Positions 16,709 through 25,406 of a DNA stretch of 64,000 nt are shown here, piece after piece. The notes beneath the pieces are model-generated. The model saw nothing but the letters and a program-made list of their open reading frames with translations. It did not search any database and was not told the origin of the DNA. The DNA comes from Jiangella alba. GTDB lineage: Bacteria > Actinomycetota > Actinomycetes > Jiangellales > Jiangellaceae. Both the position numbers and the translations under genes were made by a program. Location: the NCBI RefSeq assembly GCF_900106035.1, contig NZ_FNUC01000003.1, forward strand, positions 682,001-746,000, given 5' to 3'. Position 1 is the stretch's first letter; each line of letters begins with the position of its first letter.

Positions 16709-18418
16709 ATGGATGCCCGTGAGATCGAGGACGGCCGCCGGCGCTGGCAGGCCAGGCTCGACGCCGCGGTCGCGGCCGGCAAGGTCCGCGACACCGACTT
16801 CACCACGCTGTCCGGCACCGAGGTCGACCCCGTCTACGGGCCGCCTGACGGCGTCGACGATCCCCGGTTCGAGCGCATCGGCTGGCCCGGCGAGTACCCG
16901 TTCACCCGCGGCCTCTACCCGACGGGGTATCGCGGGCGGGCGTGGACGATCCGCCAGTTCGCCGGGTTCGGCAGCGCGCAGCAGACCAACGAGCGCTACA
17001 AGATGATCCTGCGCTCCGGCGGCGGCGGGCTGTCCGTCGCGTTCGACATGCCGACGCTCATGGGCCGCGACTCCGACGACGCGCGCAGCCTCGGCGAGGT
17101 CGGCCACTGCGGCGTCGCCATCGACTCCGCGGCCGACATGGACGAACTGTTCGCCGGCATCCCGCTGGGCGACGTCACCACGTCGATGACGATCAGCGGG
17201 CCGGCGGTGCCGATCTTCTGCATGTACGTCGTGGCCGCCGAGCGGCAGGGCGTCGCCGTCGGCGACCTCAACGGCACGCTGCAGACCGACATCTTCAAGG
17301 AGTACATCGCGCAGAAGGAGTGGCTGTTCGAGCCCGAGCCGCACCTGCGCCTCATCGGCGACCTGATGGCGTACTGCGCGGCCGAGATCCCGGACTACAA
17401 GCCGCTGTCGGTGTCGGGCTACCACATCCGCGAGGCCGGCTCGACGGCCGCGCAGGAGCTCGCGTTCACGCTGGCCGACGGCTTCGGCTACGTCGAACTC
17501 GGGCTGTCGCGCGGCCTCGACGTCGACGTGTTCGCGCCCGGGCTGTCGTTCTTCTTCGACGCCCACGTCGACTTCTTCGAGGAGATCGCCAAGTTCCGCG
17601 CCGCCCGCCGCATCTGGGCGCGGTGGATGCGCGACGTCTACGGGGCGACGACGGAGAAGGCGCAGTGGCTGCGCTTCCACACCCAGACGGCGGGCGTCTC
17701 GCTGACCGGGCAGCAGCCGTACAACAACGTCGTCCGCACGGCGGTCGAGGCGCTCGCCGCGGTCCTAGGCGGCACGAACTCGCTGCACACCAACGCCCTC
17801 GACGAGGTGCTGGCGCTGCCGACGGAGTCCGCGGCCGAGATCGCGCTGCGCACCCAGCAGGTGCTGATGGAGGAGACCGGCGTCGCCAACGTCGCCGACC
17901 CACTCGGCGGCTCGTGGTACGTCGAGGCGCTCACCGACCGCCTCGAGGCCGAGGCCGAGGAGATCTTCGACCGCATCCGCACCATGGGCGAGCGCGACCG
18001 CCGCTGGCACGACGCCTACGGCCCGATGACGGCGGGCATCCTGCGCGGCATCGAGGACGGCTGGTTCACCGGCGAGATCGCCGAGTCGGCGTTCCAGCAC
18101 CAGCAGCGGGTCGAGAAGGGCGACAAACGCGTCGTCGGCGTCAACGTCCACACCGGCAGCGTCACCGGCGAGCTCGACATCCTGCGGGTGTCGCACGAGG
18201 TCGAGGACGTCCAGCGCGAGGTGCTGACGAAGCGGCGGGCGGTCCGCGACGACGCCGCCGTGCGGGCCGCGCTGGCCGCCATGGTCGAGGTCGCGCGCAC
18301 CGACGCGAACATCGTCCCCGCCATGCTCGACGCCGCCCGGGCCGAGGCCACGCTGGGCGAGATCTGCGACGCGCTGCGCGCGGAATGGGGGGTGTACTCC
18401 GAGCCGGCCCGGTTCTGA
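16709..18418 (+). CDS. icmA: isobutyryl-CoA mutase large (substrate-binding) subunit
   Basis: A 569-residue TIM-barrel subunit of an adenosylcobalamin-dependent acyl-CoA mutase, lacking the C-terminal B12-binding domain that resides on a separate small subunit. Its residues mark it as isobutyryl- rather than methylmalonyl-CoA mutase. The substrate-pocket Tyr of methylmalonyl-CoA mutase is Phe (F84 in TIRQFAGF), and the carboxylate-binding Arg is Gln (Q202 in YIAQKEW). These correspond to Phe80 and Gln198 of Streptomyces IcmA, both with the same offset of four. It interconverts isobutyryl- and n-butyryl-CoA. No icmB is visible in the window. The ATG follows GGAG; expression is probably controlled by the divergent Rrf2 protein. 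Confidence 0.9.
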   Translation: MDAREIEDGRRRWQARLDAAVAAGKVRDTDFTTLSGTEVDPVYGPPDGVDDPRFERIGWPGEYPFTRGLYPTGYRGRAWTIRQFAGFGSAQQTNERYKMILRSGGGGLSVAFDMPTLMGRDSDDARSLGEVGHCGVAIDSAADMDELFAGIPLGDVTTSMTISGPAVPIFCMYVVAAERQGVAVGDLNGTLQTDIFKEYIAQKEWLFEPEPHLRLIGDLMAYCAAEIPDYKPLSVSGYHIREAGSTAAQELAFTLADGFGYVELGLSRGLDVDVFAPGLSFFFDAHVDFFEEIAKFRAARRIWARWMRDVYGATTEKAQWLRFHTQTAGVSLTGQQPYNNVVRTAVEALAAVLGGTNSLHTNALDEVLALPTESAAEIALRTQQVLMEETGVANVADPLGGSWYVEALTDRLEAEAEEIFDRIRTMGERDRRWHDAYGPMTAGILRGIEDGWFTGEIAESAFQHQQRVEKGDKRVVGVNVHTGSVTGELDILRVSHEVEDVQREVLTKRRAVRDDAAVRAALAAMVEVARTDANIVPAMLDAARAEATLGEICDALRAEWGVYSEPARF

Positions 18419-18483
18419 CGGGTGGACGGCCCGCCGGTGATCTGTCACCATGCGGGCAACAGCGCTCCGACCAGGGAGGTCGC

Positions 18484-18660
18484 ATGTTGGTACCGATCCT
18501 GCTGGCCGTGATGATCGCCATCCTGCTCGCGCACGCCTACCCGTTGCGCCGCCGCGTCGCCGACGAACCCGCCCGCCGGGCCGCGCCCGCACCGCTCGTC
18601 CCGGTGCCTCGCGCGCACGCCGTCGACGCCCGTCACTGGAACAGCGCCTACTGGGACTGA
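18484..18660 (+). CDS. small membrane-anchored protein of 58 residues
   Basis: An ATG eight bases after GGGAGG opens a 58-codon frame. The protein has one N-terminal hydrophobic helix (MLVPILLAVMIAILLAHAYP), a basic stop-transfer segment (LRRRVADEPARR) and a Pro/Ala linker ending in HWNSAYWD. It lies 65 bases after icmA and 46 before the thioredoxin-like gene, all in the same direction. No family recognised; the ribosome site and codon pattern support a real gene. Confidence 0.65.
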   Translation: MLVPILLAVMIAILLAHAYPLRRRVADEPARRAAPAPLVPVPRAHAVDARHWNSAYWD

Positions 18661-18706
18661 CGGACCCATGTGGCAGCCGGGCGGTTGATCGGTGGAGGAT
18701 AGGGGC

Positions 18707-19645
18707 ATGAGCTCGCAGAGTTTCAGCCGCCCCGGCGCCGTCGACCTGTCCGCCCTGAACGGCGGCGGGACGCCGCAGCAGGCCACGCCGGGCGCCTCCG
18801 GCGGTGGCTACGTCATCGACGTCACCGAGGAGACGTTCCAGTCCGAGGTGCTCACCCGGTCCATGTCCGTGCCCGTCGTCATCGACTTCTGGGCCACCTG
18901 GTGCGAGCCCTGCAAGACGCTCTCGCCCATCCTCGAGCGCCTGGCCGCGCAGCACGAGGGCCGGTTCGTCCTCGCCAAGATCGACGTCGACGCCAACCAG
19001 GCCATCGCGCAGGCCGCGCAGGTGCAGAGCATCCCCACCGTCGTCGCCGTGCTGCGCGGGCAGCTGGTCCCGATGTTCCAGGGCGCCATCCCCGAGGCAC
19101 AGGCCCAGCAGGTCATCGACCAGCTGCTGCAGATGGCCGTCGCCAACGGCGTCGCCGGGCGGGCCGACCCCATCCCGGGCGCCGGCGGCGCCGACCCGGC
19201 CGAGGGCGACGACCCGGTCGAGGAAGAGCCGATCGACCCCCGGTTCGAGGCCGCCTACGACGCCATCAACGCCGGCGACTTCGACAAGGCGGCCCAGGCG
19301 TACCAGCAGGTGCTGGCCGAGACGCCGGCCGACGCCGAGGCGAAGGCCGGGCTGGCCCAGGTCGAGCTGCTGCGCCGCACGGCGGGCGCAGACCCGGCCG
19401 GGGCGCTCGCGGCGGCCGACGCCGCCCCTGCCGACGTCGGCGCACAGCTGCTGGCCGCCGACATCGAGGTCGTGTCGGGCCGGGTCGACCAGGCGTTCGA
19501 CCGCCTCATCGGCACCATCCGCCGCGTCTTCGGCGACGACCGCGAGCAGGTCCGTGCCCGCGTCGTCGAGCTGTTCGACATCGTCGGCGGCGCCGACCCG
19601 CGCGTCGTCAAGGCGCGGTCGGCGCTGGCCAGCGCGCTGTTCTAA
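18707..19645 (+). CDS. CnoX/YbbN-like thioredoxin-TPR protein
   Basis: A 312-residue cytoplasmic protein with a thioredoxin domain at about residues 35-145. Its active-site motif WCEPC (C66, C69) keeps both Cys, so redox activity is possible. A C-terminal TPR-like helical region (about 175-312; FEAAYDAINAGDFDKAAQAY, AKAGLAQVELLRR) follows. In E. coli the homologue CnoX protects proteins from over-oxidation and hands them to GroEL; many such proteins have lost the Cys pair. The ATG 18707 follows GGAGG by eight bases; an in-frame GTG at 18692 is less likely. Confidence 0.87.
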   Translation: MSSQSFSRPGAVDLSALNGGGTPQQATPGASGGGYVIDVTEETFQSEVLTRSMSVPVVIDFWATWCEPCKTLSPILERLAAQHEGRFVLAKIDVDANQAIAQAAQVQSIPTVVAVLRGQLVPMFQGAIPEAQAQQVIDQLLQMAVANGVAGRADPIPGAGGADPAEGDDPVEEEPIDPRFEAAYDAINAGDFDKAAQAYQQVLAETPADAEAKAGLAQVELLRRTAGADPAGALAAADAAPADVGAQLLAADIEVVSGRVDQAFDRLIGTIRRVFGDDREQVRARVVELFDIVGGADPRVVKARSALASALF

Positions 19646-19703
19646 CCCGGCGACGGCAGCGGGCCGGCGAACACGTCGCCGCGCCCCGCGGCCGCGTGCG
19701 CTC

Positions 19704-19764
19704 GTTGATCATGGAGAAGGTCGGCTTCCCGGCGACCCGGGACCCGACTTTCGCCATGATCGAC
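19704..19764. repeat. long imperfect hairpin with GATCATGG/CCATGATC arms
   Basis: Arms 19704-19725 (GTTGATCATGGAGAAGGTCG) and 19743-19764 pair with about four mismatches or wobbles, and an inner TCCCGG/CCGGGA stem extends the helix. It lies 58 bases after the thioredoxin-like gene and may act as its terminator. The GATCATGG core recalls hairpin repeats scattered in other actinomycete genomes; I cannot check this here. Confidence 0.6.
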
Positions 19765-20046
19765 CGTCGGTGTGGGGCTTGAGGGGCTGGTGGGGCTCGT
19801 GTGGGCCGGCCGCGCTGGCTCGGGGCGGCGGCGTCACGGGGGTGGCCGTGCGGCGGCGGCCGGGAGGCTGGCGTGTGGGGGTGGGGTCGGCGTGGGCGGG
19901 GCGTGGTGTCGGCGGCGTGGGTCGGGGCGTGGTGCCGGCCGGGTAGCCGACGAGTGACCGGGGCGCGGACGCCCCAGCGGGTCACGGGTTCGCATCGGTG
20001 ACTTGACGGGACCGGGCGCGGCACGATCCAATGTCCACCACATCCC

Positions 20047-20058
20047 GGAAACGTTTCC
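20047..20058. promoter_or_regulatory. LacI-family operator 1
   Basis: GGAAACGTTTCC is a perfect 12-bp palindrome with the central CG characteristic of LacI/GalR operators. It is 65 bases before the regulator start. Confidence 0.75.
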
Positions 20059-20080
20059 CGCTCCGCATCACGGCACTACT

Positions 20081-20094
20081 CGGAAACGGTTCCG
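20081..20094. promoter_or_regulatory. LacI-family operator 2
   Basis: CGGAAACGGTTCCG repeats the same motif with one central mismatch. Its centre is 35 bases from operator 1, suggesting that two repressor dimers bind on nearly the same face or loop. It lies between the promoter region and the ribosome site of lacI. Confidence 0.75.
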
Positions 20095-20122
20095 ACCCCG
20101 ATCCACGAGGAGGTGGACACAC

Positions 20123-21127
20123 GTGTCGCAGCGCCGTCGGCCGACGATTCACGAGGTGGCCAAGGTCGCCGGGGTCTCGATCTCCTCGGTGTCGCGCGCG
20201 CTCAACGGCAACACCTCCAACGCCGACATGGTCGCCCGGGTGAACGCCGCGGTGCGGGAGGTCGGCTACGTCCCGAGCGTCGTCGCGCAGTCGCTGAAGA
20301 CGCGGCACACGGGGCAGGTCGCGTTCGCGATGGAGGACATCGGCAACGCCGCGTACCTGGAGATGGTCCGCCGCATCCAGCCGACGCTGCGGGACGAGGG
20401 CTACCGGCTGCTGCTGCACAGCACCGCCGCCGACGTCGAGGACGAGCTGGGGGTGCTGGCCAGCCTCAGCCAGAACTACGTCGACGGCCTCATCCTGTGC
20501 CCGCTGCGCGTCACCGACCGCCACGTCGAGGCGCTGCGGCAGACCGCCGTCCCGGTCGTGGTCATCGGCCTGCTGCCGGACGACGTGCCGGTGGACAACG
20601 TGCGGGCCGACTCGCGGGTGGGCGCGCAGCTCGCGGTCGAGCACCTGGCCGAGGCCGGCGCCCGCCGCATCGCGTTCATCGACGGCCCGCTCGACACCGT
20701 CCCCGGCCGGGCCCGCTACGACGGCTACCGCAGGGGGCTCGCGGCGGTCGGCCAGGAGGCGGACGACGCGCTGATCCGGTTCACCGACTTCCGGTTCGAC
20801 GCCGGGCGCGAGACGGCGCGCGAGCTGCTCACCGAACACCCGGACATCGACGCGGTGCTGGGCGCCAACGACCTCATCGCGATGGGCGTCCTGCACGCGC
20901 TGCGCGAACTCGGCCGCGACGTCCCCGGCGACGTGCGGGTGGTCGGCATGGACGACACCCCGCTGGCCGCCACCAGCTTCCCGCCGCTGTCCAGCGTGTC
21001 CCTCGGCTCGGCCGACCGCGGCCGCATCGCCGCGGAACTGCTGCTGCGCCGGCTCGACGGCGACGACGCGCCGCCCGAGCGGGTCACCGTCCCGCCGTCG
21101 CTGACCGTCCGGGAGAGCAGCCGATGA
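20123..21127 (+). CDS. LacI-family regulator of the ribosyl-compound locus
   Basis: A 334-residue repressor. The N-terminal HTH (TIHEVAKVAGVSISSVSRALNG) contains the LacI hinge-type S-x-x-T/S-V-S-R pattern, and a periplasmic-binding-protein-like effector domain follows (about 60-330). It starts at a GTG after GAGGAGG. The ATGA overlap with the first permease shows it is the first gene of the transporter operon, so the two upstream palindromes allow autoregulation of the entire array. The effector should be the imported compound or a breakdown product. Confidence 0.9.
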   Translation: MSQRRRPTIHEVAKVAGVSISSVSRALNGNTSNADMVARVNAAVREVGYVPSVVAQSLKTRHTGQVAFAMEDIGNAAYLEMVRRIQPTLRDEGYRLLLHSTAADVEDELGVLASLSQNYVDGLILCPLRVTDRHVEALRQTAVPVVVIGLLPDDVPVDNVRADSRVGAQLAVEHLAEAGARRIAFIDGPLDTVPGRARYDGYRRGLAAVGQEADDALIRFTDFRFDAGRETARELLTEHPDIDAVLGANDLIAMGVLHALRELGRDVPGDVRVVGMDDTPLAATSFPPLSSVSLGSADRGRIAAELLLRRLDGDDAPPERVTVPPSLTVRESSR

Positions 21128-22059
21128 GCGCCACCGCCACCGCGCGACGGCCCGCGACCCGGCCCACCGAGCCGAAGCGCAAGAACTTCCTCGGCCTGGA
21201 CCGCGACGGGCTGCTGCTCGCCGTGCCGGCCCTCATCCCCGTCGTGCTGTTCAGCATGTACCCGCTGCTGCGCGGCATCTACCTCGGGTTCACCGACGCC
21301 GAGGCCGGCCGCAACAGCGAGACCGCCTTCACCGGCTTCGACAACTACAGCCAGCTGCTCGGCGACTCGTACTTCTGGGACTCCTTCCGCATCGGCCTGA
21401 TCTGGGCGTTCGGCGTCACGGTCCTGCAGTTCTTCGCCAGCCTCGGCCTCGCGCTGCTGCTCAACCAGAAGCTGCGGCTGCGCTGGCTGGCCCGCACGCT
21501 GGCGCTGGTGCCGTGGGCGATGCCGCCGGTCGTCATCGGCATCATGTGGCGGCTGGTGTACCACCCCAACGCCGGCATCCTGAACAGCACGCTCAAGGAC
21601 CTCGGGATCATCGACTCCAACGTCGAATGGCTCAGCTCGCTGTCGCTGGCGCTGCCCGCCGTCATCGTCGTCGGCGTGTGGTCGGGCATGCCGCAGACGA
21701 CGGTGGTGCTGCTGGCCGGCCTGCAGAGCGTGTCCGAGGAGCTGAAGGAGGCGGCCGCGGTCGACGGCGCGGGGCCGTGGCAGCGGTTCCGCAACGTGAC
21801 GTGGCCGGCGCTGCGCCCCATCGTCACGGCGATGACGACGCTCGACTTCATCTGGAACTTCAACTCCTTCAGCCTCGTGTACGTGCTCACCGAGGGCGGA
21901 CCCGGCGGCTCGACCCGGCTGCCGATGCTCTTCGCGTACGAGGAGGCGTTCCGCTACGGCAACTACGGCTACGCGGCCGCGCTGGGCAACGCGATGGTGC
22001 TGGTGATCGCCGTGTTCGTCGTGTTCTACCTGCGACGGCGCTACCGGGAGGAGGGCTGA
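21124..22059 (+). CDS. ABC transporter permease, MalF type (CUT1)
   Basis: A 311-residue inner-membrane protein with six transmembrane segments starting at about residue 28 (LLLAVPALIPVVLFSMYPLL). The EAA loop for ATPase docking is EELKEAAAVDGAGPWQRF at about 215-232. It is the first of two permeases of a CUT1 carbohydrate importer. There is no ATPase gene in the locus, so a shared MsiK-type ATPase encoded elsewhere is expected. The start overlaps the lacI stop (ATGA). Confidence 0.92.
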   Translation: MSATATARRPATRPTEPKRKNFLGLDRDGLLLAVPALIPVVLFSMYPLLRGIYLGFTDAEAGRNSETAFTGFDNYSQLLGDSYFWDSFRIGLIWAFGVTVLQFFASLGLALLLNQKLRLRWLARTLALVPWAMPPVVIGIMWRLVYHPNAGILNSTLKDLGIIDSNVEWLSSLSLALPAVIVVGVWSGMPQTTVVLLAGLQSVSEELKEAAAVDGAGPWQRFRNVTWPALRPIVTAMTTLDFIWNFNSFSLVYVLTEGGPGGSTRLPMLFAYEEAFRYGNYGYAAALGNAMVLVIAVFVVFYLRRRYREEG

Positions 22060-22061
22060 CG

Positions 22062-22898
22062 ATGCGCGGCTTCCGCACGCTGGCGACGCCGGCGAAGTAC
22101 GTGGCGCTGGTGGCGTACCTGGTGTTCCTGGCCTTCCCGCTGCTCTGGCTGATCTCGACGGCGTTCAAGCCGCCGCAGGAGATGGCGCTGATCGATCCGA
22201 CGATCATCCCGGCCGAGCCGACGCTGGACAACTTCCGGCTCGCGTTCGAGCAGCAGCCGCTGGCCCGGGCGCTGTTCAACACGCTGATCATCGCCGGCAC
22301 CTCGGCGCTGGTGACAGTGCTGCTGTCGATCCCGGCGGCCTACGTGATGGCGCGCTACCGCTCGGTGCTGAGCCGGATGACGATGCTCTGGGTGCTGCTG
22401 AGCCAGATGTTCCCGTTCATTCTGGTGATCATCCCGTTGTTCCTGTTACTGCGCGACGCCGGGCTCTACGACACGCAGCTCGGCCTGATCATCGTCTACG
22501 TCGTCTGGAGCATGCCGTTCGCGCTGTGGATGCTGCGCAGCTACGTCGTCGGCATCCCCGTCGAGCTGGAGGAGGCCGCCGCCATGGACGGCGCCGGCAA
22601 GCTCCGCACGCTCAAGGACATCGTCGCGCCGCTGCTGGTGCCCGGTGTGGTCGCGGCCGCGCTGTTCGCGTTCGTGTCGGCGTGGAACGAGTTCCTGTTC
22701 GCCCTGGTCCTGCTCCGCACGCCGGAGCTGCAGACCATCTCACTGACGCTGGTGAAGTTCATCGGGGCGGAGGGGGTGGCGCGGCTGGGCCCGCTGGCGG
22801 CCGCCGCGCTCGTCGCCACCGTCCCGAGCCTCGTCTTCTTCGCCATCATCCAACGCCGTCTCGTCGGGGGCATGCTCGGCGGCGCGGTGAAGTCCTGA
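22062..22898 (+). CDS. ABC transporter permease, MalG type (CUT1)
   Basis: A 278-residue six-helix permease that pairs with the preceding one. The EAA loop VELEEAAAMDGAGKLRTL is clear at about 165-185, and the N-terminus (YVALVAYLVFLAFPLLWLIS) is the usual first helix. It follows the MalF-type gene by two bases with GGGAGGAGGG as ribosome site, inside the previous gene's end. Confidence 0.92.
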   Translation: MRGFRTLATPAKYVALVAYLVFLAFPLLWLISTAFKPPQEMALIDPTIIPAEPTLDNFRLAFEQQPLARALFNTLIIAGTSALVTVLLSIPAAYVMARYRSVLSRMTMLWVLLSQMFPFILVIIPLFLLLRDAGLYDTQLGLIIVYVVWSMPFALWMLRSYVVGIPVELEEAAAMDGAGKLRTLKDIVAPLLVPGVVAAALFAFVSAWNEFLFALVLLRTPELQTISLTLVKFIGAEGVARLGPLAAAALVATVPSLVFFAIIQRRLVGGMLGGAVKS

Positions 22899-22927
22899 CC
22901 ACCCACATCACCACCCCAGGAGGGATC

Positions 22928-24229
22928 GTGCGCAGAGCAGCAACGATCGTGTCCGCCGGCGTCGTCAGCGCCGGCCTCGTGCTGGCCGGTTGCGGCTCCG
23001 GTGACGGAGACGGCGACGGCGCCGGGACGGGCGGCGACGGCCCGGTGACGCTGACCTTCCAGAGCCTGGCCTTTCAGCCGGAGTCCATCGAGGCGAACCA
23101 GCAGATCATCGAGCAGTGGAACGCCGACAACCCCGACATCCAGGTCGAGTACCTGCAGGGTGACTGGGCCTCGGTGCAGGACCAGCTGGTGACGGCGTTC
23201 GAGGGCGGCACCGCGCCGGACCTCGTCCACTACGAGTCGTCCTACCTGCAGGACTTCGCCGACCGCGGCTGGATCCTCGACATCACCGACCTCGTCCCCG
23301 ACGAGATGACCGACGACATCCTCGACGGCGCGTGGGAGGCGGTCACGTTCGACGACTCCGTCTACGCGGTGCCGTTCCTGCTGGACGCGCAGGTGATCTT
23401 CGCCAACAAGGCGCTGCTCGACGCGGCCGGCATCGCGGTGCCCGCGCCGGACGACCCGTGGACGTGGGACGAGTTCGCCGACATCTCGACGCAGCTCACC
23501 GACGCCGACACGTTCGGCGTGGCGTGGACGCTGAAGGACCCGGCCAACCGGATGCTCAACCTCGCCATGAACTTCGGCGGCGGGTTCTTCGAGGAGTCCG
23601 ACGGCGCCAGCACGGCGATCTTCGGCGACGCGGAGAAGGAGGCGTTCCAGCGCATCCACGACCAGCTCTACGTCGACAAGAGCGCCGCGACCGACGCCAT
23701 CGGCATGGGCGGCTCCGACCCGCTGCCGGGCTTCTTCGCCGGCCAGTACGCCATGCTCCCGAAGGGCATCTGGTTCCGTCAGCAGATCATCGACCAGGCC
23801 CCCGAGGGCTTCGAGTACGTGACGATCCCGGCGCTGGAGGGCGACTCCCAGACGCAGGCGGCGGCGCCGCAGACGATCTCCGTCGCGGCCGAGTCCGAGC
23901 ACCCCGAGGAGGCGATGGCGTTCCTCGAGTACATGCTCAGCCCGGAGAACCAGGCGCTGCTGGCCAAGGGCGACTGGATGATCCCGGCCAGCGCCGCGGC
24001 CGCCGAGGACCCCGTCCTCACCGAGACGCCGGACTGGCCCGTCGCGGCCGCGTCCGGGACGTTCCTCGAGCAGGCGCCGTTCCAGCGGGTCCGCGGCTAC
24101 GAGGAGTGGAAGAACAAGGTCGCCAACCCGTCGATCGAGGAGTTCTTCGCCAACGCGATCTCGCTGGACGACCTCGGCACCCGGCTGACCGAGGACGGCA
24201 ACGAGATCCTGGAGCGCTACAACCGCTGA
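22928..24229 (+). CDS. ABC transporter substrate-binding lipoprotein (CUT1)
   Basis: A 433-residue extracellular lipoprotein. The signal peptide ends in the lipobox LAGC with C22 as the lipid-modified residue, followed by an acidic Gly/Asp linker and a family-1 solute-binding fold (NQQIIEQWNADNPDIQVEYL, PDLVHYESSYLQDFA, EEAMAFLEYMLSPENQ). Family 1 proteins normally bind oligosaccharides or glycosides. It starts at a GTG after AGGAGGG. Being placed after the permeases and before four ADP-ribosylglycohydrolase-type genes, its ligand is likely a ribose-containing glycoside; this is inference. Confidence 0.92.
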   Translation: MRRAATIVSAGVVSAGLVLAGCGSGDGDGDGAGTGGDGPVTLTFQSLAFQPESIEANQQIIEQWNADNPDIQVEYLQGDWASVQDQLVTAFEGGTAPDLVHYESSYLQDFADRGWILDITDLVPDEMTDDILDGAWEAVTFDDSVYAVPFLLDAQVIFANKALLDAAGIAVPAPDDPWTWDEFADISTQLTDADTFGVAWTLKDPANRMLNLAMNFGGGFFEESDGASTAIFGDAEKEAFQRIHDQLYVDKSAATDAIGMGGSDPLPGFFAGQYAMLPKGIWFRQQIIDQAPEGFEYVTIPALEGDSQTQAAAPQTISVAAESEHPEEAMAFLEYMLSPENQALLAKGDWMIPASAAAAEDPVLTETPDWPVAAASGTFLEQAPFQRVRGYEEWKNKVANPSIEEFFANAISLDDLGTRLTEDGNEILERYNR

Positions 24230-24262
24230 CGGCGGTGGCGCGGTGAGGGTGGAGAGGTGTCG

Positions 24263-25216
24263 ATGAAGGACCGCGCGAGGGGGTGCCTGCTCGGGCTCGC
24301 CGTCGGCGACGCCATGGGCGCCCCCGCGGAGAACCTGACGGCCGAGCAGATCGCGGCCCGCTGGGGCACGGTGACGGGCTTCCTCACCGACCGGCCGTCG
24401 GGGACCGACGACACCGAGTACGCGGCATTCAGCGCGCTGCTGCTGCTCGACCACGGCGCCGCGCTGACCAGCGACGACGTCGCCGACGCGTGGATCACCC
24501 ACCTGGCCGGGCAGACGGGCGGGTTCTCCGGCGCCGGGTTCAGCGAGCTCGGCACCATCGAGAACCTGCGGGCCGGGCTGCGGCCGCCGGCCAGCGGGCG
24601 GCACCTGCACTCGTGGAGCGACGGGCTGGCGATGCGGGCCGCGGTGCACGGCGTGTACGCGGCGGGGGATCCCGCGCTGGCCGCGCGGCTCGCCGCCGTC
24701 GACGGCGCGGTCAGCCACGCCGGCGAGGGGATCCATGCCGGGGTCGCGGTGGCCGCCGCGGTCGCCGTCGCGATGACGGGGCGCGCGTCGGCCGCCGAGG
24801 TCGCGGCCGCCGCGCTGGCCGCCGTCCCGGACGACTCGTGGACGGCGCGCTCGCTGCGCTCGGCGCTGGTCCACGCCGGGGACATGCCCGCGCTGCTGGA
24901 CGCCGTCGTCGTCCGGTCGTATCCGTGGACGGACCTGGGGCCGGAGGCGGTCGCCCTGGCGTTCGGCGCGTTCCTCGCGGCGGGCGGCGGGTTCGCCGGC
25001 TCCGTCACAGGGGCCGTGTCGATGGGCCGCGACGCCGACACCACCGCCGCGATCGCCGGCGCACTGGCCGGGGCGCTCGGCGGGCTGGGCGCGGTGCCGG
25101 CGGAATGGCAGGCGCAGATCGGGCCGGTGACCGGGCGGTGCCTGGGCGAGGTGGTGGCGGGGCTGCATCCGCTGGACCTGGCCGACCGGCTGGCCGAGCA
25201 CCTGGAGGACGCGTGA
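24263..25216 (+). CDS. ADP-ribosylglycohydrolase-family protein 1
   Basis: A 317-residue all-helical ADP-ribosylglycohydrolase (ARH/DraG fold) protein. Enzymes of this fold use two Mg2+ ions to cleave N- or O-glycosidic bonds to ADP-ribose or related ribosides. Both metal-binding motifs are intact: GTDDTEY (T48-D49-D50-T51) and GRDADT (255-260), with GCLLGLAVGDAMGAP at the N-terminus. ATG 24263 is chosen because GGAGAGG precedes it at good distance; a GTG two codons earlier is possible. It is the first of four such genes in tandem after the transporter. Confidence 0.9.
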   Translation: MKDRARGCLLGLAVGDAMGAPAENLTAEQIAARWGTVTGFLTDRPSGTDDTEYAAFSALLLLDHGAALTSDDVADAWITHLAGQTGGFSGAGFSELGTIENLRAGLRPPASGRHLHSWSDGLAMRAAVHGVYAAGDPALAARLAAVDGAVSHAGEGIHAGVAVAAAVAVAMTGRASAAEVAAAALAAVPDDSWTARSLRSALVHAGDMPALLDAVVVRSYPWTDLGPEAVALAFGAFLAAGGGFAGSVTGAVSMGRDADTTAAIAGALAGALGGLGAVPAEWQAQIGPVTGRCLGEVVAGLHPLDLADRLAEHLEDA

Positions 25217-25282
25217 GGGGACGGCTGGGGCGGACGGCGCGGGCCGGTGGCGTGCGGCAGGTGCGCGGCGTGCTGTGCGCGG

Positions 25283-25343
25283 TGGTAGGTCGACCCCTCC
25301 CGGCCCGGGTGGGGCCCACCCTACGGGCGGGCACCGACAACGT
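25283..25343 (+). repeat. 61-bp direct repeat, copy 2
   Basis: Bases 25291-25343 are identical to 16026-16078. This copy sits in the only sizeable gap (190 bp) of the transporter/ADP-ribosylglycohydrolase array, between family members 1 and 2. Confidence 0.85.
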
Positions 25344-25406
25344 TCGACGCGCGCGGAACTCGCCGGCGCGCGCCGGTGGGTGCGGTGCGCGGTGGGAGGA
25401 CGGCTC

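Larger units (their letters stand above)
19646..20122. other. 477-bp intergenic region upstream of lacI
   Basis: No gene is supported. It contains a long hairpin (19704-19764), then a strongly G-rich plus strand (about 19770-19960) and finally two LacI-type palindromes just before the regulator. Confidence 0.6.

Noticed and set aside
19770-19960. Possible tandem repeat or gene in the G-rich stretch upstream of lacI
   Set aside because: The stretch is simply G/T-biased; no unit repeats with constant period and no frame has a ribosome site.
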